Positions 34,396 to 45,675 of a DNA stretch of 64,000 nucleotides are shown here, piece by piece (positions within the stretch are counted from its first letter, which is position 1; each line of letters opens with the position of its first letter). Origin of the DNA: Tetracladium setigerum. Its lineage: Eukaryota; Ascomycota; Leotiomycetes; Helotiales. Location of the stretch: NCBI GenBank assembly GCA_031472005.1, contig PZJY01000007.1, positions 248,001-312,000 of the forward strand, in the 5' to 3' direction. A program made the position numbers and the translations under genes. The notes under the pieces are model-generated. The model saw only the letters and a program-made list of their open reading frames with translations, was not told where the DNA came from and ran no database searches.

Positions 34396-34872
34396 TCATA
34401 TGCCTGTTCGTGATGATATTCAATTGAAGTTGGCGGAATGAAAGACGTACGTGCTGTCCAGCTTTGATCTACGATGTAGGTGATGAAGGAGACGATGGAC
34501 TAGCGATCATTGGAGATAGCTTTCATACCGACTTAAGTGGGCTTAGGTCATCACCCGCCCGAAGGACAATTGTGACTGTCCTGGAATAATGCAGAGAAGT
34601 TGTCGTCGAAGATGTTTCGATATTGATGTTGATGTTGTACGATATCGTGTGTCTGTGGTTGAGGGAGACAGAACGGAATCCGGGGAAGCTTTGCCCAAAA
34701 TAGAAAATTGGGTTGCGACGACATTCGACGCCGAGTACAGAGGAATCTATTCAAATAGCACACCACCACCCTCCACCATTCTCCCATCTATCGCTTTCCC
34801 TTCTTTTTAAAATCGTCCCTTGAATCCTTCGACCATAAAGCAAACACCAAATATTAGTCGAGATCACTCACT
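34396..34872. other. Intergenic, promoter of the gene at 34873
   Basis: No gene is supported. A CACCACC-rich leader near 34762-34790 looks like a fungal 5' UTR. Confidence 0.5.
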
Positions 34873-36197
34873 ATGGGAGCTATCAAAGCAGCTCTCCCCA
34901 CGCGGGCTGACAGCTTCACTATGGGCGATGCATCCTCCAACTCCTCTGCCGTCCTACTCGATGATATCGATTACCCAGATGAAGAACTCCCAGCTTATAC
35001 CGATGAACCTGGCCCTCCGATGCCCGCCGGAGTGTCCTCCAGTAGAGCTGCCGCTCTCCAGAGATTAGATCTGTACCAGTCCGTGAACCCCTCTATTCTG
35101 CTCATGAACAAACAATTAACACCTTGTAGCCCTCCACCAGACCTCCCATTTTCTTCGCACGACACGAACTGCAGCGAATACCGCACCCTTTTCCCCGACT
35201 ACTCCACAAACGCCTACACGCTCTACCTCATGATAACTGAGCAAGCCTCCTTCGCCCCTCATACTACGCTCTCCTCGACGGAACACACACCGAAACGCGG
35301 CGCAACGGCAACAACAAAGAAAGCAAAGAGCGCATCTCTGACTTCCTCCTGCGCATAAATCTTGACCGATATCTCCAACAAGACCCTTCAACCGATGTAC
35401 TGCAACTACTTCCCGCGAACAAGCGTGGCTACAGAGGAACTCGTTTCCCCAGCCTAAGTCCCACGATTAACCTGGAAACCGAGGATGGAACAGACACCAA
35501 AGCCGAACTTCGAGCCTGGTGCGAGCGATATACGGCTGATAAATCAGCAATCAAGTGTTTCACGCTGAGGAGGAGAGTTATCAATCATGATACGGCCAAA
35601 CTTACCCAGCTGCTTTATTCGTGTATAGGGGAGACAGGATATCGAGGCCATCTCAAGGTTTCGTTTCCGATACAGCACGAAACTGTCGTGGTGTATTCTC
35701 CAGGCTTCATAAATAGTTGGAGAACTACCACTTGGGTGCGCTGGGTCTTCTATATTTCCATGCTTTGGATCATCACATGGCCCATCCTCAAACTCTGCAC
35801 GGCCCAGTACGAAGTCGTGGAAGCCGTCTACCCATACGCAAACAAGAAGCCCGGGGAGGGAGTCGATGATGGATTTGATAGGGTTCCAACTGTGATGAGT
35901 GAGGTAGATTGGTTCCGACGCTGGGAGAGTGCCATTCGAAGGGCTGCGAAGTCAAGAATGATATGTAATAAGTATTCCTTAAATGAGGAATACAGGGAGC
36001 AAACTGAGGCTGTGGATGCGAGGGAGCAGGCGGATAGGAGGGATGGTGCGAATAGTGTTCCTAGTACTGGAAATGCGTTTGCGGATGGGGCGTTGGGGTT
36101 TTTAGGTCAGGGTTTGAGGATAGCGAGTGATTATAATGCACAGAGGGGATGGGTGCTGATACTTGAAGATGAGACGGCGATTTATGCGAAGAAGTGA
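34873..36197 (+). CDS. Conserved fungal membrane protein of unknown function, one frame break
   Basis: Two overlapping frames, 34873-35258 and about 35256-36197, encode one protein if a single base is added to the C4 run at 35255-35258. The corrected length is 1326 nt (441 aa). The sequence reads smoothly across the junction (MITEQASFAP then SYYALLDG). The N-terminus is acidic with a PxY-like element (ELPAYTDEPGPPMP), which could recruit a WW-domain ubiquitin ligase. The middle is a soluble beta-rich domain. A strong hydrophobic hairpin follows (WVRWVFYISMLWIITWPILKL), then a Gly-rich C-terminus. Start could also be ATG 34921. I recognise the style of a widespread ascomycete family but cannot name its function. 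Confidence 0.75.
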
Positions 36198-36487
36198 GTA
36201 TGATTGAGAATTACTCTGTCTTGTACGACTGGGATGATAATGGTAATTTCACAGCTGGACTGGCTTTTTCTAGGATCGAAGAGATATACGGGTTTTGTAC
36301 CCATATTCATGTGCATGCGGTTTCTATTGCTAAAGGAGATTCGCCAATATAGTTGCTAAAGAATGAGATCCGTTACTCGCGAATTGGAAACATATCCGTG
36401 GTGTAGTTGCGCAAGGAAAAAAAATAAGGCCAACATCCTGTACCACCTGACTGGCTGAGTTACTACCATTCCTCCCTCATATCGCCC
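36198..36487. other. Convergent intergenic gap
   Basis: Short AT-rich gap between two converging genes. Nothing is visible beyond presumed 3' UTRs. Confidence 0.5.
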
Positions 36488-38316
36488 TCACCACCAGCTA
36501 GTCTCACTTCCTGGAGAAGTATAAGTCGTCTCTCCGCTCTCACTCTCAGTCTCCCATACATCGGCATTATCCAAATCCTCCTCAAGATGATCAACACTAT
36601 CATCAACCTCATCTCCATCTCCACTAAAATCTCTATCAATCCAAGAGCCCAAAGTACTGTTCTCAATGCCAATATTCTGGTTGGTGCCAATGGTGTGGAT
36701 AGAGACAGGAGAGATGCTAGGGAAGGGTAAGTTTCGGTCGTGGTTGAGCATGAAGTCGATATCCATCTTGTGTTGGTTGTGGGTGATTTTCAGGCCAGAG
36801 ACGTGAGAATTCTTGGGGATGTGCAAGGTTCGATCGTAGTTGAGGATGAACTCGATACTTGATTTGTTCTTCGGGGAGTGAATGATTTCTGGGGTTTCAA
36901 TGACGATTTTCTTAAGGGAAACAGGAGCGAGTTGGTCTTGAGTGCCAAACGGATTGGAACGGTTGTTGTGCGAGAATGCCGTGGTATTGTGGTTGTGGAG
37001 GGGTTGTGTTATGGAGTTGAGATATCGCATATTGACGTTGACGTCGACCTCACGAGCAGGTAAGAAGTCATCTTGGACGACATGGCCTAGAGACTCAATA
37101 TGTCCCTCAGATGCCATGGACCACGGACTGAGTTGTTCGCTGGATTTTTCCTTACCAATGGGAGCCGACTTCTTGGGGATCTCAAGATACCCGCATTGAC
37201 AATTGCTGCAAACTTGTTATATGTGTCGGGGGTGACAGCTGGTTCCTTGATGAGGGCATTGTCGAAAACGGAATCCCATTCAATCGAAGATTCAGAGGTA
37301 CTCGATGTGGCATTCATGCTGAAATCCCATTCACCCCGGGATCCAGAGGCACTTGGTGCGGCATTCGTGGTGACTGGAGCAGAGTTAACAGCCTCCTTAT
37401 CAGTAGCTGCGGCACTCAATTTGACGTTCGTATCGCCGGTTTGTGCTCCAGAAGATCTGCTGTCCGCATCGTTTTTCCAGGTCCAGGTGTCAACCTTCGA
37501 AACTGGCTGCGGATTGCGGTTGGTATTCTCGGTTGGTGCGACAGACCAGACTGCAGCAAAGTCTACAGTGGAGTAAGTGGTTGTCTTTGAACGAAAAGGG
37601 AAAAAGCCTAGCCCGGCCTTACCTGGACTAAGATTTCCAATATCCAAACCACCACGGGGTTTTCCATTCTCCGATGAATCGACCTTGAAGGACGTCTTGA
37701 TATGACCCATGTACATCGCAATGAACTCGGTCAAATCCAGAATCAAGTGTGGAGGAAGGCTGATCTTCAGCTTCTTCGCAGCAGCATCAAGAACTTTTTT
37801 CTGCCTATCAAGAGCCCTATCCTTGATTTCGGGGGTGAATTCTGTCAATTCCCATCTATTAGCCTCTACCAAGAGCAGTAGAGTAAATATGTTGATCGGC
37901 AACATGGCATCTGGAGTTTGGAGGTCAAGCTTGAAGATCTTCTCGACCATTCTTCTTAACTCGCTGGCTGGGACAGGGTTGATATATTTAATTTTCTGGA
38001 TATCGCTGAGGATGTAATGGCAAGTTTCTGATGCGAAGGAAGTAACGAGTGCCTCTGCCAGCTCCAATCGAGTCTTGCTCTCAGCAGGCCGATATGTGTT
38101 GGGATTTATGGTGTCTTGAGCTTCCTTGACGAATTGCATTGTGGGGAAGGGAATAGATTCAGCAATGGTAGTGATGAAATTGGTATTGATGCTGCAAGGC
38201 GAGATAATGTGTTTCTTGATGTCTTCAGGACCGAGTCTCGTGTTGAAGCGCAGGCCATTGAGATATTGCTGGAGCATCTGCTCAGCGGGGGAGAGGTAGA
38301 TGATATTTCGAGTCAT
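36488..38316 (-). CDS. Hypothetical protein with internal repeat, 592 aa
   Basis: Two minus-strand exons, 38316-37156 and 37105-36488, join across a 50-nt intron (GTAAGG ... CTGAG). The GAG acceptor is weak, so two separate genes or a frame break remain possible. The first 230 residues are helical and resemble a soluble globular domain (ILSDIQKIKYINPVPASELRRMVEKIF). The middle is Ser/Thr/Asn-rich with paired short motifs (GEWDFSMNAT, IEWDSVFDNA). The second exon holds a duplicated unit of about 35 residues (SIEFILNYDRTLHIP and DIDFMLNHDRNLPFP) and an acidic tail (DGDEVDDSVDHLEEDLDNADVW in composition). No family is recognised. Confidence 0.6.
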
Positions 38317-40058
38317 CTTGTTGAGCTTTGTTGATGGATAAAAAGGGTAAATTAAGTTGAAGAGGGCATCTGGATGTCAGAGATGGACAAGTAGGTGTGC
38401 TGTCTGAGCGAGATATCGAGGTGTTGGGTAACGAAGGGGTTACCCAGGTGAGTTGAGATTGAGGAAGACAGATACAAGTATGCAAGAAAGCCCTTTGGAA
38501 GTTCCCAAGAAAGCCTTCTAAAGAAGCAATAGATCGTCAAGTTGTTAAGTTGTGTTGATGTCGGTGCAGTCTGCTTGGAGGGAAACTCAATGGGTCTGAG
38601 CTAGCTTGAAAATATCTTTTCAAGTGCCATTCAGTTGGGTGGCTTGACTAGTACAGACTATCTGGCTCTAATGAATATGAATTCTTCACTTTCTCCAAGC
38701 TTCAATTTCACCTACCCAGTTCTCTTGTCCAGTGAGACGTGAGTGAGACGTGAAGAAGTGAACTACTCCTCGAGGGAATTACTGATACAGCAAGTCAAGA
38801 AGTTCAGCTTCAGAGCTCAAATTTCAAATGTTTTCTAAGTACAATTCTGTTAGGGTAGCTCTTCGCATCTATGTCAATACCTTGTCATTGAAACTAACAA
38901 GTATTTTCAAGCGAGGGGAGGCGTCGGGAGACATTTTATCTTTTTAGTTGTAGTATTTTTTAGGATCAACCAAAGTATATCTTGAAGAACAACCTTCACT
39001 TTACAGGTGAAATTTATCAAAAAAGTCACAAATCTCACGAAAAAAGAAGCTTATAAACAAATGGCTCGCCACAAGTGGCAACCTACTCGAGTACCTGGCT
39101 TAACGTCTCCCTTCTTTACGCGATTGTCATCCCCAAGTCCTACGCAACATTAGAATAACTACCGCTTAATACCTTAACTCTCTTCTCCACATTACCATTT
39201 TCCCCAGCCAGCAATGCCAACACAAAAATGTAGCCAACTTCACAGTCTCTGTCGCACACATCAATATCTCCCAAGAATCGTTTGGTGATCTAAGCGCCAA
39301 GCCAACTATGGTCGTATGCCCTGGCACAACCCCTCTATCACTTCTGCTTCTTCCGTCCACAACAACCTTCACTCATCGCACTTCAGTCCTCGCCATTAAT
39401 GATTTTATCCTACCAAATCCGAACCTCAATTACTACGCTACGATGTCACGGGTAAGGGGAAGATTTGTTTGTGAGAGATCTCAGTTGCGAATAGTACCTA
39501 CCTGTACCTACCTATGCATGGTCGTTCTCCCTTGTTCGACGACCCAGGCTGGGAAAACGCCCATGTTGACGGAAGCGAAATGGTGGGATTCTACAGGCAG
39601 TGGCTGCATTTGAAACTCTTTTACCTGGAGCTTCTAGGATTACGGGACGATCCTATTCATGCATGCCAATGTGCTGTACATCCTACATCCATATCTCCCC
39701 TCCATTTCTCACCTAGTCGGTGAGCACAAACGAACGTTGGCGGCAGGATCTAGGCACTTGTGTCCACCCTGTTCATATTTGGGCTTGACCTGCCTTCAGA
39801 TCGACTCCCATGGTTCCAATAGCGTTGAGTCAACACAACTGCCAGAGTCTGTTGGAGTCTGTGGTTGGTCACCTCTGCCTAAAGGAACAGCAAGGTGCAG
39901 GTCAGGTGCCTACGGCGGCACGTGACGTGCATTTTCCAGATCCTTAAAAGCTCTCGACTCCCATTGATGTTGCAGAGCATGATCTTTCTTTTTTCTTATT
40001 CCATATTCATAGGTCTTTGACTTCAAAAAGCCAGCAGCTTTCTCCCCAAGATTGCACC
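38317..40058. other. 1.7-kb intergenic stretch, no gene seen
   Basis: Short ORFs near 39.3-39.9 kb have no recognisable content. A tandem GTGAGACGTGA duplicate lies near 38732-38752. The last 200 bases should contain the promoter of the reverse-transcriptase-like gene. Confidence 0.5.
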
Positions 40059-42910
40059 ATGTCTCCTCCAGCATCGGTCTTGTCGAAGACTCTGCAATCC
40101 ATCACCCTCACCAAAATCCGGGAACTCGAGAAACAACAAAAGAAGTATGAAAAGGCCAAGGATGCTGTATTGACAGAGGCCGATGGCAAAAAAGCTAAAA
40201 GAGATGTCATCTCTCACCTCCTGGAAGGCGTCAAAGAACTCTACCCCAACGCTCCAAACGACGTGACAATCAAGAATATCGAGCGCTGGCTTCATCAATC
40301 CCGATACGATGCTTCGGTTTCCCAAACCATGCTTGATTCTTTCGAGGCGGACTTGCGTACAAAGCTGGAATTCCAAAGTCGAAAGATGAGCTTGGCGGAC
40401 CTGTACTCTCGTCTTTTGACTGAGTGGATGAGCCCCCCACTACAAAGAAGGATAGCAAAGATTCTGATTCCGAGGACGCTTTTGAGCATATAGAAAGACA
40501 AAAGGAGAGGCTCCAAGAGCTATGTGACAAGTTTGAGCAGGTGGTTTTTGAGCCATTGGAGACTGATGAGATCGAAATTGACAACTACTTGCAAGATCTC
40601 TTCTCAGACGATGAAAGTTCCAAGGCATTGGCAACTTTGAGGAAAAGGATGACAGAGGATGGCGAAGCTTTGCTGGCGAATAAAGCTCCTTTTAACGAGT
40701 CAACCTTGACATGGTGTATCAAAGGTCTTTTGGCGAGTTCTCTTCCCTTCCCTTCCCTTCTGAATCAAGGCACTCTCTTCCGAGATTCCTTAAATATCGT
40801 CTCCTGTGGTTAAAATAGAGGGCTAATTGTGTGACCTTTCACAGGCGGAGGATCTCCTCAGTGACGATAAACAAAGCACCATGCAAGATCTTCTCACCAA
40901 TGACTTGGTCCTTCTCGAAATCGCCGATGTACTTAACATGCGATATGCCGATTTCAGTAATTGGAACTGGGACGCTGGCGAGGAAGGAATTCCTGTTCTT
41001 CCCCGCCAACAATTGAATGGCAAATACCGTATCTGGATGGATGAAGATGTTCTCCAAGCAATATTTATCCACTACGTTGGAATCCAGTGGTGTGTGAACC
41101 TCAAAAGAAACCTCGTTGATCTAGTCAAAAGCAAGACTATCTGGAAAGGTGAATATGATTTGGAGCTTTCGCCTGATCAAGTCGATAAGCGATCGTACTT
41201 TATTCCCGGCCCTAGAACTTTTGGTGTTACAACTGATCGACAATCTGGATTTGCTGACACATTCCTGTTATCACAACTTCCTGCGACCATACATACTCTG
41301 AATGGCGCTGCATACGACAACGATAACGATGATACCGCTGATGATGATGATGATGACCAACCAAAACAATCAAATATCAAGCAACAACTTCTTCGGCAAC
41401 TGGCAACGGAGACCCTCTTGCACCAGACATTGAATGGAGAAGTTGCCGTCATTCAGTCAGATCTCCAGGTATGTCTACTTATATATGCATGACTTTTTTC
41501 AGGACATTCATCGAAGTTAGTTCTCTCAGTTTTACAAAGACTAAGCTTTTAATTTTGTAGTGGTATGCAACTGGGCTATCACATAGCACTATCTACGCTA
41601 TCATGCGTTTCTTTGGATTCTCAGACGAATGGATTTCGTTCTTCAAGAAGTTTCTAGAGGCCCCCTTAAACATGATTGCTTCCAGCGAGTCGTCGTCTGG
41701 TACCCCTCGTATGAGGAAAAGAGGTGTGCCGATGGCTCACGCACCAGAAAAGTTACTCGGAGAGCTTGTACTCTTCGTCATGGATCTAGTTGTGAACAAA
41801 GAAGCAGGAATGACTCTCTATCGACTTCATGACGATCTCTGGCTATGCGGAGAGCCAAAAAGATGTGCCACGGCGTGGAAGGCAATGAGTGCGTTTGCCA
41901 AGATTGCTGGACTTGAGTTCAACTACAACAAAACTGGTTCTGTCTACCTCACTCAGGGCGACAAGGAAAAGGATAAATCTCTGGCTTCCGTTTTCCCTGA
42001 CGGTCCAGTCTGCGTCGGCTTTCTCCTCCTTGATCCAAACACCGGAGAATGGGTCATCGATCAAGCACAGGTAATCAAACACGTCAAACAACTCAAATCT
42101 CAACTCGAGGAATGCGACAGTATTCTATCCTGGGTGCAAACCTGGAATTCATGCATCGGTCGCTTCTTCAGCCACACCTTCGGCGAACCGGCTTGTTGCT
42201 TTGGCAAGAAACATGTCGACAGCATTCTCGAAACTCATTCTCGAATTGAGCGTTCCATCTTTGGCAAAAATGCCGACGGTCGCCCCAAGAATGTTGTCCA
42301 GCACCTCAAGGAAATGATAAAATCCCGCTTCGGCAACATATACATCCCCGACGCATTCTTTTACCTACCCGAGCAACTCGGCGGCCTCAACCTTCGCAAC
42401 CCATTCATCCCACTTCTCCTCGTCCGAGATAACATGTACACCGAACCCAAAGACCGCATGACACGCTTCCTCACGGAAGAAAAAGCCAATTACGAATTCG
42501 CAAAGAACAACTTCGAACAGGAAGGCAAGTCAGCCCATCGTCGTCGATTCCGCCGCATTTACCCCGAAGATTCCGAATCGCCTGAACCAGTTGCCTTTGA
42601 TCCCGAAGTGTTCTTTTCTTTTGAAGAGTACACGAAATATAGGTGGGTCACTAGTGAGCCGTTGAGAAGAGCGTATATTAGACTCCTCGAGACGCCGGAT
42701 CAGCGCAAGATTAGCTTCACGGATCAGATGAATAAAAATTTGGGGTTTGCGAAAAGTTGGACAGCGGAAGAGAGATGGATTGTGGCTATGTATGCAAAGG
42801 AGTTGGAGGACGCCGTGGGTGGCTTTACTCTGGTTGAGCCGGGATTCCTGCCGTTGGGCGTGTTGACGATGATGAGAAAGAAGAAGGTTACCTGGCAGAT
42901 GGTATTGTAG
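40059..42910 (+). CDS. rvt: Cellular reverse transcriptase of the rvt family (probable)
   Basis: Exons: 40059-40732 (needs one base added in the C6 run at 40433-40438), 40845-41468, 41561-42910; about 882 aa after correction. The first intron appears to use a GC donor (GCGAGT at 40733) with a normal CAG acceptor; this keeps WCIKGLLAEDLLSDDKQ continuous. Order: N-terminal coiled coil (LTKIRELEKQQKKYEKAKDA); acidic linker; a thumb/finger-like region with QQLNGKYRIWMDEDVLQAIF; then motif A (VIQSDLQWYATGLSHSTI) split by the second intron; motif B (RGVPMAHAPEKLLGELVLF); motif C with the Asp pair (YRLHDDLWLCGEP); and motif D (FNYNKTGSVYL). This order and the lack of integrase, protease, LTRs or endonuclease match the single-copy rvt genes known from fungi, which polymerise NTPs and dNTPs. 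The cellular role is unknown. Confidence 0.75.
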
Positions 42911-43818
42911 GTACTGAAGTCGGCAGATTCTCAAGGTTGAAAAATGGGGGTTCTTTTTGTTATTCTTTTGATTCGGTTTCTTTACTTGCAGCCGTTTTAG
43001 CCGTTTTCCTTTTTGGCAATGACTTTTTCCATCCTTTTGGGGGCTTTCGCAGAACTTTGGGGGGGGGTGGGGGGTTGGTTCAGGAAAACCAGATTGAAAA
43101 CAATATTTTCCTATTTCTCGATCACATATGTGATATCACGGATCAATTGATCAAACTTCCTTCTTCATCAAGTTATGTGTGCCTACGGTCTACCTAGGTA
43201 TTTACGGCACACAATTAAGTGACAGCCGTGAACATCCATCAAAACTAGCAATCCTCTACTCCAAAAGAAGCAAATTTGATAAACAGTACAACCACATGAG
43301 CGATTTGATGCGTGTGTTATTATTGAAGATACCAAATCAAGAGGTATATTTCGCAGCTTACGCATCGAGATTGAAAATCACTGTCCACCGACATGTCCAC
43401 CCGCATGTCACCCAACCCACAATTCTATCACTCAACAGCCCACAACTAAATGTATGTCAAACCTCTTACTGACTTTAGCTTCTATCATCTTAGAAATCAG
43501 CAAAGAAATCTCTTTTTCCTCATGTGGATTCCGTTTCAATCCATTTTTCATTTTCATATATGGTGACGAGTGGACTTGTAATGAGTGCTTGAAGGTGTCT
43601 GAAAGTAACGTGCCTTGGCATGGAATGACGAGATGACAGAGGACAATTCTTGGACGACCAGAAAGCAAAAAGCTGAACGCCGGTGGGATGGATTTCCAAG
43701 ACAATAATTTTTTGATAGTATAAAAGGACTCCTCGCGGGGTAAAGTTCTGAATTAATCGAGCAAGCTTTTCTTCTACATCCCTCAAATCAAAGTCGCAAG
43801 TGCAAATCAACAAAAACG
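42911..43818. other. Intergenic, no gene seen
   Basis: 3' flank of the rvt-like gene with a G-rich run near 43062-43078, then AT-rich DNA. A TATAAAAGG box at 43720-43728 lies about 95 nt before the dehydrogenase start. Confidence 0.55.
43720..43728 (+). promoter_or_regulatory. TATA box of the SDR gene
   Basis: TATAAAAGG sits about 95 nt upstream of ATG 43819, with an A/C-rich leader (CAAATCAACAAAAACG) just before the start. Confidence 0.5.
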
Positions 43819-44970
43819 ATGTCTTCTCCAATATTCACCCCCAAACACCAAAAGTCCTACCCCTTCATCTCACCCACCCGATTCAACAATAAACTCACGG
43901 GAAAAAGCGTTCTCGTTACTGGTGCATCCAAAGGGATTGGTCGAGCGACCGCTCTCGCATTCGCTGCTGCGGGTGCGGATGTTGTTGCTGTGGCAAGGAC
44001 AGAGGCAGAACTTGATAGCCTTGTGAAGGAGATTGGGGATAAGTATCGGGGTAGAGCTGTTGGGATTGTTGCGGATTTGATTGTTGGTTTGTTTCCCCTT
44101 CTTTTCTTATATTTGCAAGATCCAAAAAGATCTGAGATATCCCATTACTCTAACTTCTGGCAAGTTTGGGCTTTATGTCTACCTATCTTTGTTGGCGAGA
44201 ATTGTATGGCGAAGTTTTTGGTATACAAATTTGATACTGATCTCTTACTGACATGAAAAACCCTACCTAGAATCTCCAACATCCATCCTCACCAAAGCCA
44301 TCACAAGCCTAGGAAAGCCAATTGATGTATTAATCAACAACGCAGGAACCGTGCGTTCGCACCCATTCACAGCCGAAACAAACATCAACAAATGGTGGGC
44401 TCTGCAAGAACTCAATGTTAAAGTTCCACTTGGTCTTGCGCTTTCATTCTTGTCGGATGAGGTTAATTTGAATGCTCATAGGAAGACGATTATTACTGTA
44501 TGCATTTTAAACTGTACCTACTTCCATACATCCAGATCAACCTAACATCCCAATCCATTCACCGCAGCCAAAACCAACCAACCAACAAACTACCTAACTA
44601 ATTCAAAACCCAATCACAGGTCTCATCAGCAACAGCATCCATCACCCTCCCCAACCTCTCCGCCTACGCCGCCTCCAAAGCATCTCTCCAAAAAGCAATG
44701 GAAACTATATATCTGGAATCGCCACAACACGGAAATTTTATCATTCACCCGGGTTTCATCAATACCGGTGGCATGAACCGGGATGGAATGGTGGATAATG
44801 ATGAGATGAGAGGGTTTGTGGATTCGTTGTTGAAGTTTGCTGGGGATGAGGTGGAGTTGAGTGCTGATACTATGGTTGCGCTTGTTGGGTTAGGGGAGTT
44901 GGAGGAGTTGAATAGGGGGGGAGTGGGGTGGAGAGGTTGAGTGGGAGGTTCTTTAATGCGAATTGGGATT
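43819..44970 (+). CDS. Short-chain dehydrogenase/reductase, 3' end uncertain
   Basis: Exons 43819-44086, 44271-44497 and 44620 to about 44970. All classical SDR landmarks are present: NAD(P)-binding TGASKGIG, the LINNAG strand, the catalytic VSSATA Ser, and Tyr-Lys in SAYAASKAS. An oxidoreductase acting on a small carbonyl or alcohol substrate is expected; the substrate is unknown. In the printed sequence the frame ends at 44940, but one extra base in the G7 run at 44915-44921 restores the typical SDR C-terminus (LSGRFFNANWD). A GTGAGT donor then lies at 44971, and a further coding-like stretch (EKVLEEGERIVSEDLLRLRQ) extends to a stop at 45161. I could not make its splice phase fit, so the end is left open. 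Confidence 0.82.
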
Positions 44971-45161
44971 GTGAGTTTCTTTTTCTCTTTTCTGTTTGGT
45001 TTTGAGTTGTCTCAGAGTGGCCTGAAGGGTTTGAGAAGGAATTAAAATTCTAATGTGCTGAGGTCGTTGTAGTGGAGAAGGTTCTTGAGGAAGGGGAAAG
45101 GATCGTGAGTGAAGATTTGCTGCGCTTGAGACAATCGGGAGCCGAGTACGGTGGTGTTTGA

Positions 45162-45675
45162 TATCATATGTGATGGTTAGTGAAGATGGGAGAGGGGAGG
45201 GGAGTGTTGTTGGCTGACAGGGGTTTAGAGTCTGGAGGACCAGGAAAGAAGACTGATAGATGCTTGATTGTGATTCACATCTTCATGGGTGTCAAACTAT
45301 CGAAGAGAAATTGATATACTTAATCCCACCATTCTGCAGATTTAATCTACAAAACAATTACGTTCCATATCCATGACCGGCGCAAGTTTAAACGCAACAG
45401 TCAGATTTCCTCCAGCAGCCCCATCTATCCTGTGATTTGCCCCAGTGCTAGGCTCAGACGCAAAGTTGGATTATCTCCTCCAACCCGATTCATCCTTTGA
45501 TTTCCATCAAATCCCCCAAGAACAACGCCAGCCTGAGGAACAGAAATCTCTGCGCTTTCCTCGTCTCTTCTATTTCCATTGTATTTCTCCATGTTTCCCC
45601 ACAGTCTGAAGCTAGTTCCTATGTTAGGGTCGCAATTTTTTGCGCAAGCGCAGCAGCCCAACATGCGAAGAAAAA
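45162..45675. other. Convergent intergenic gap
   Basis: Presumed 3' flanks of the SDR and GH72 genes. Nothing else is seen. Confidence 0.5.

Noticed and set aside
34873..36197. Calling the membrane-protein gene a pseudogene
   Set aside because: Only one single-base break at a C run; the rest is intact, and four other host genes show the same artefact-like break.
40059..42910. Treating the reverse-transcriptase-like gene as a LINE or LTR remnant
   Set aside because: No endonuclease, integrase, RNase H, repeats or poly-A tail; introns interrupt it and motifs fit the cellular rvt type better.
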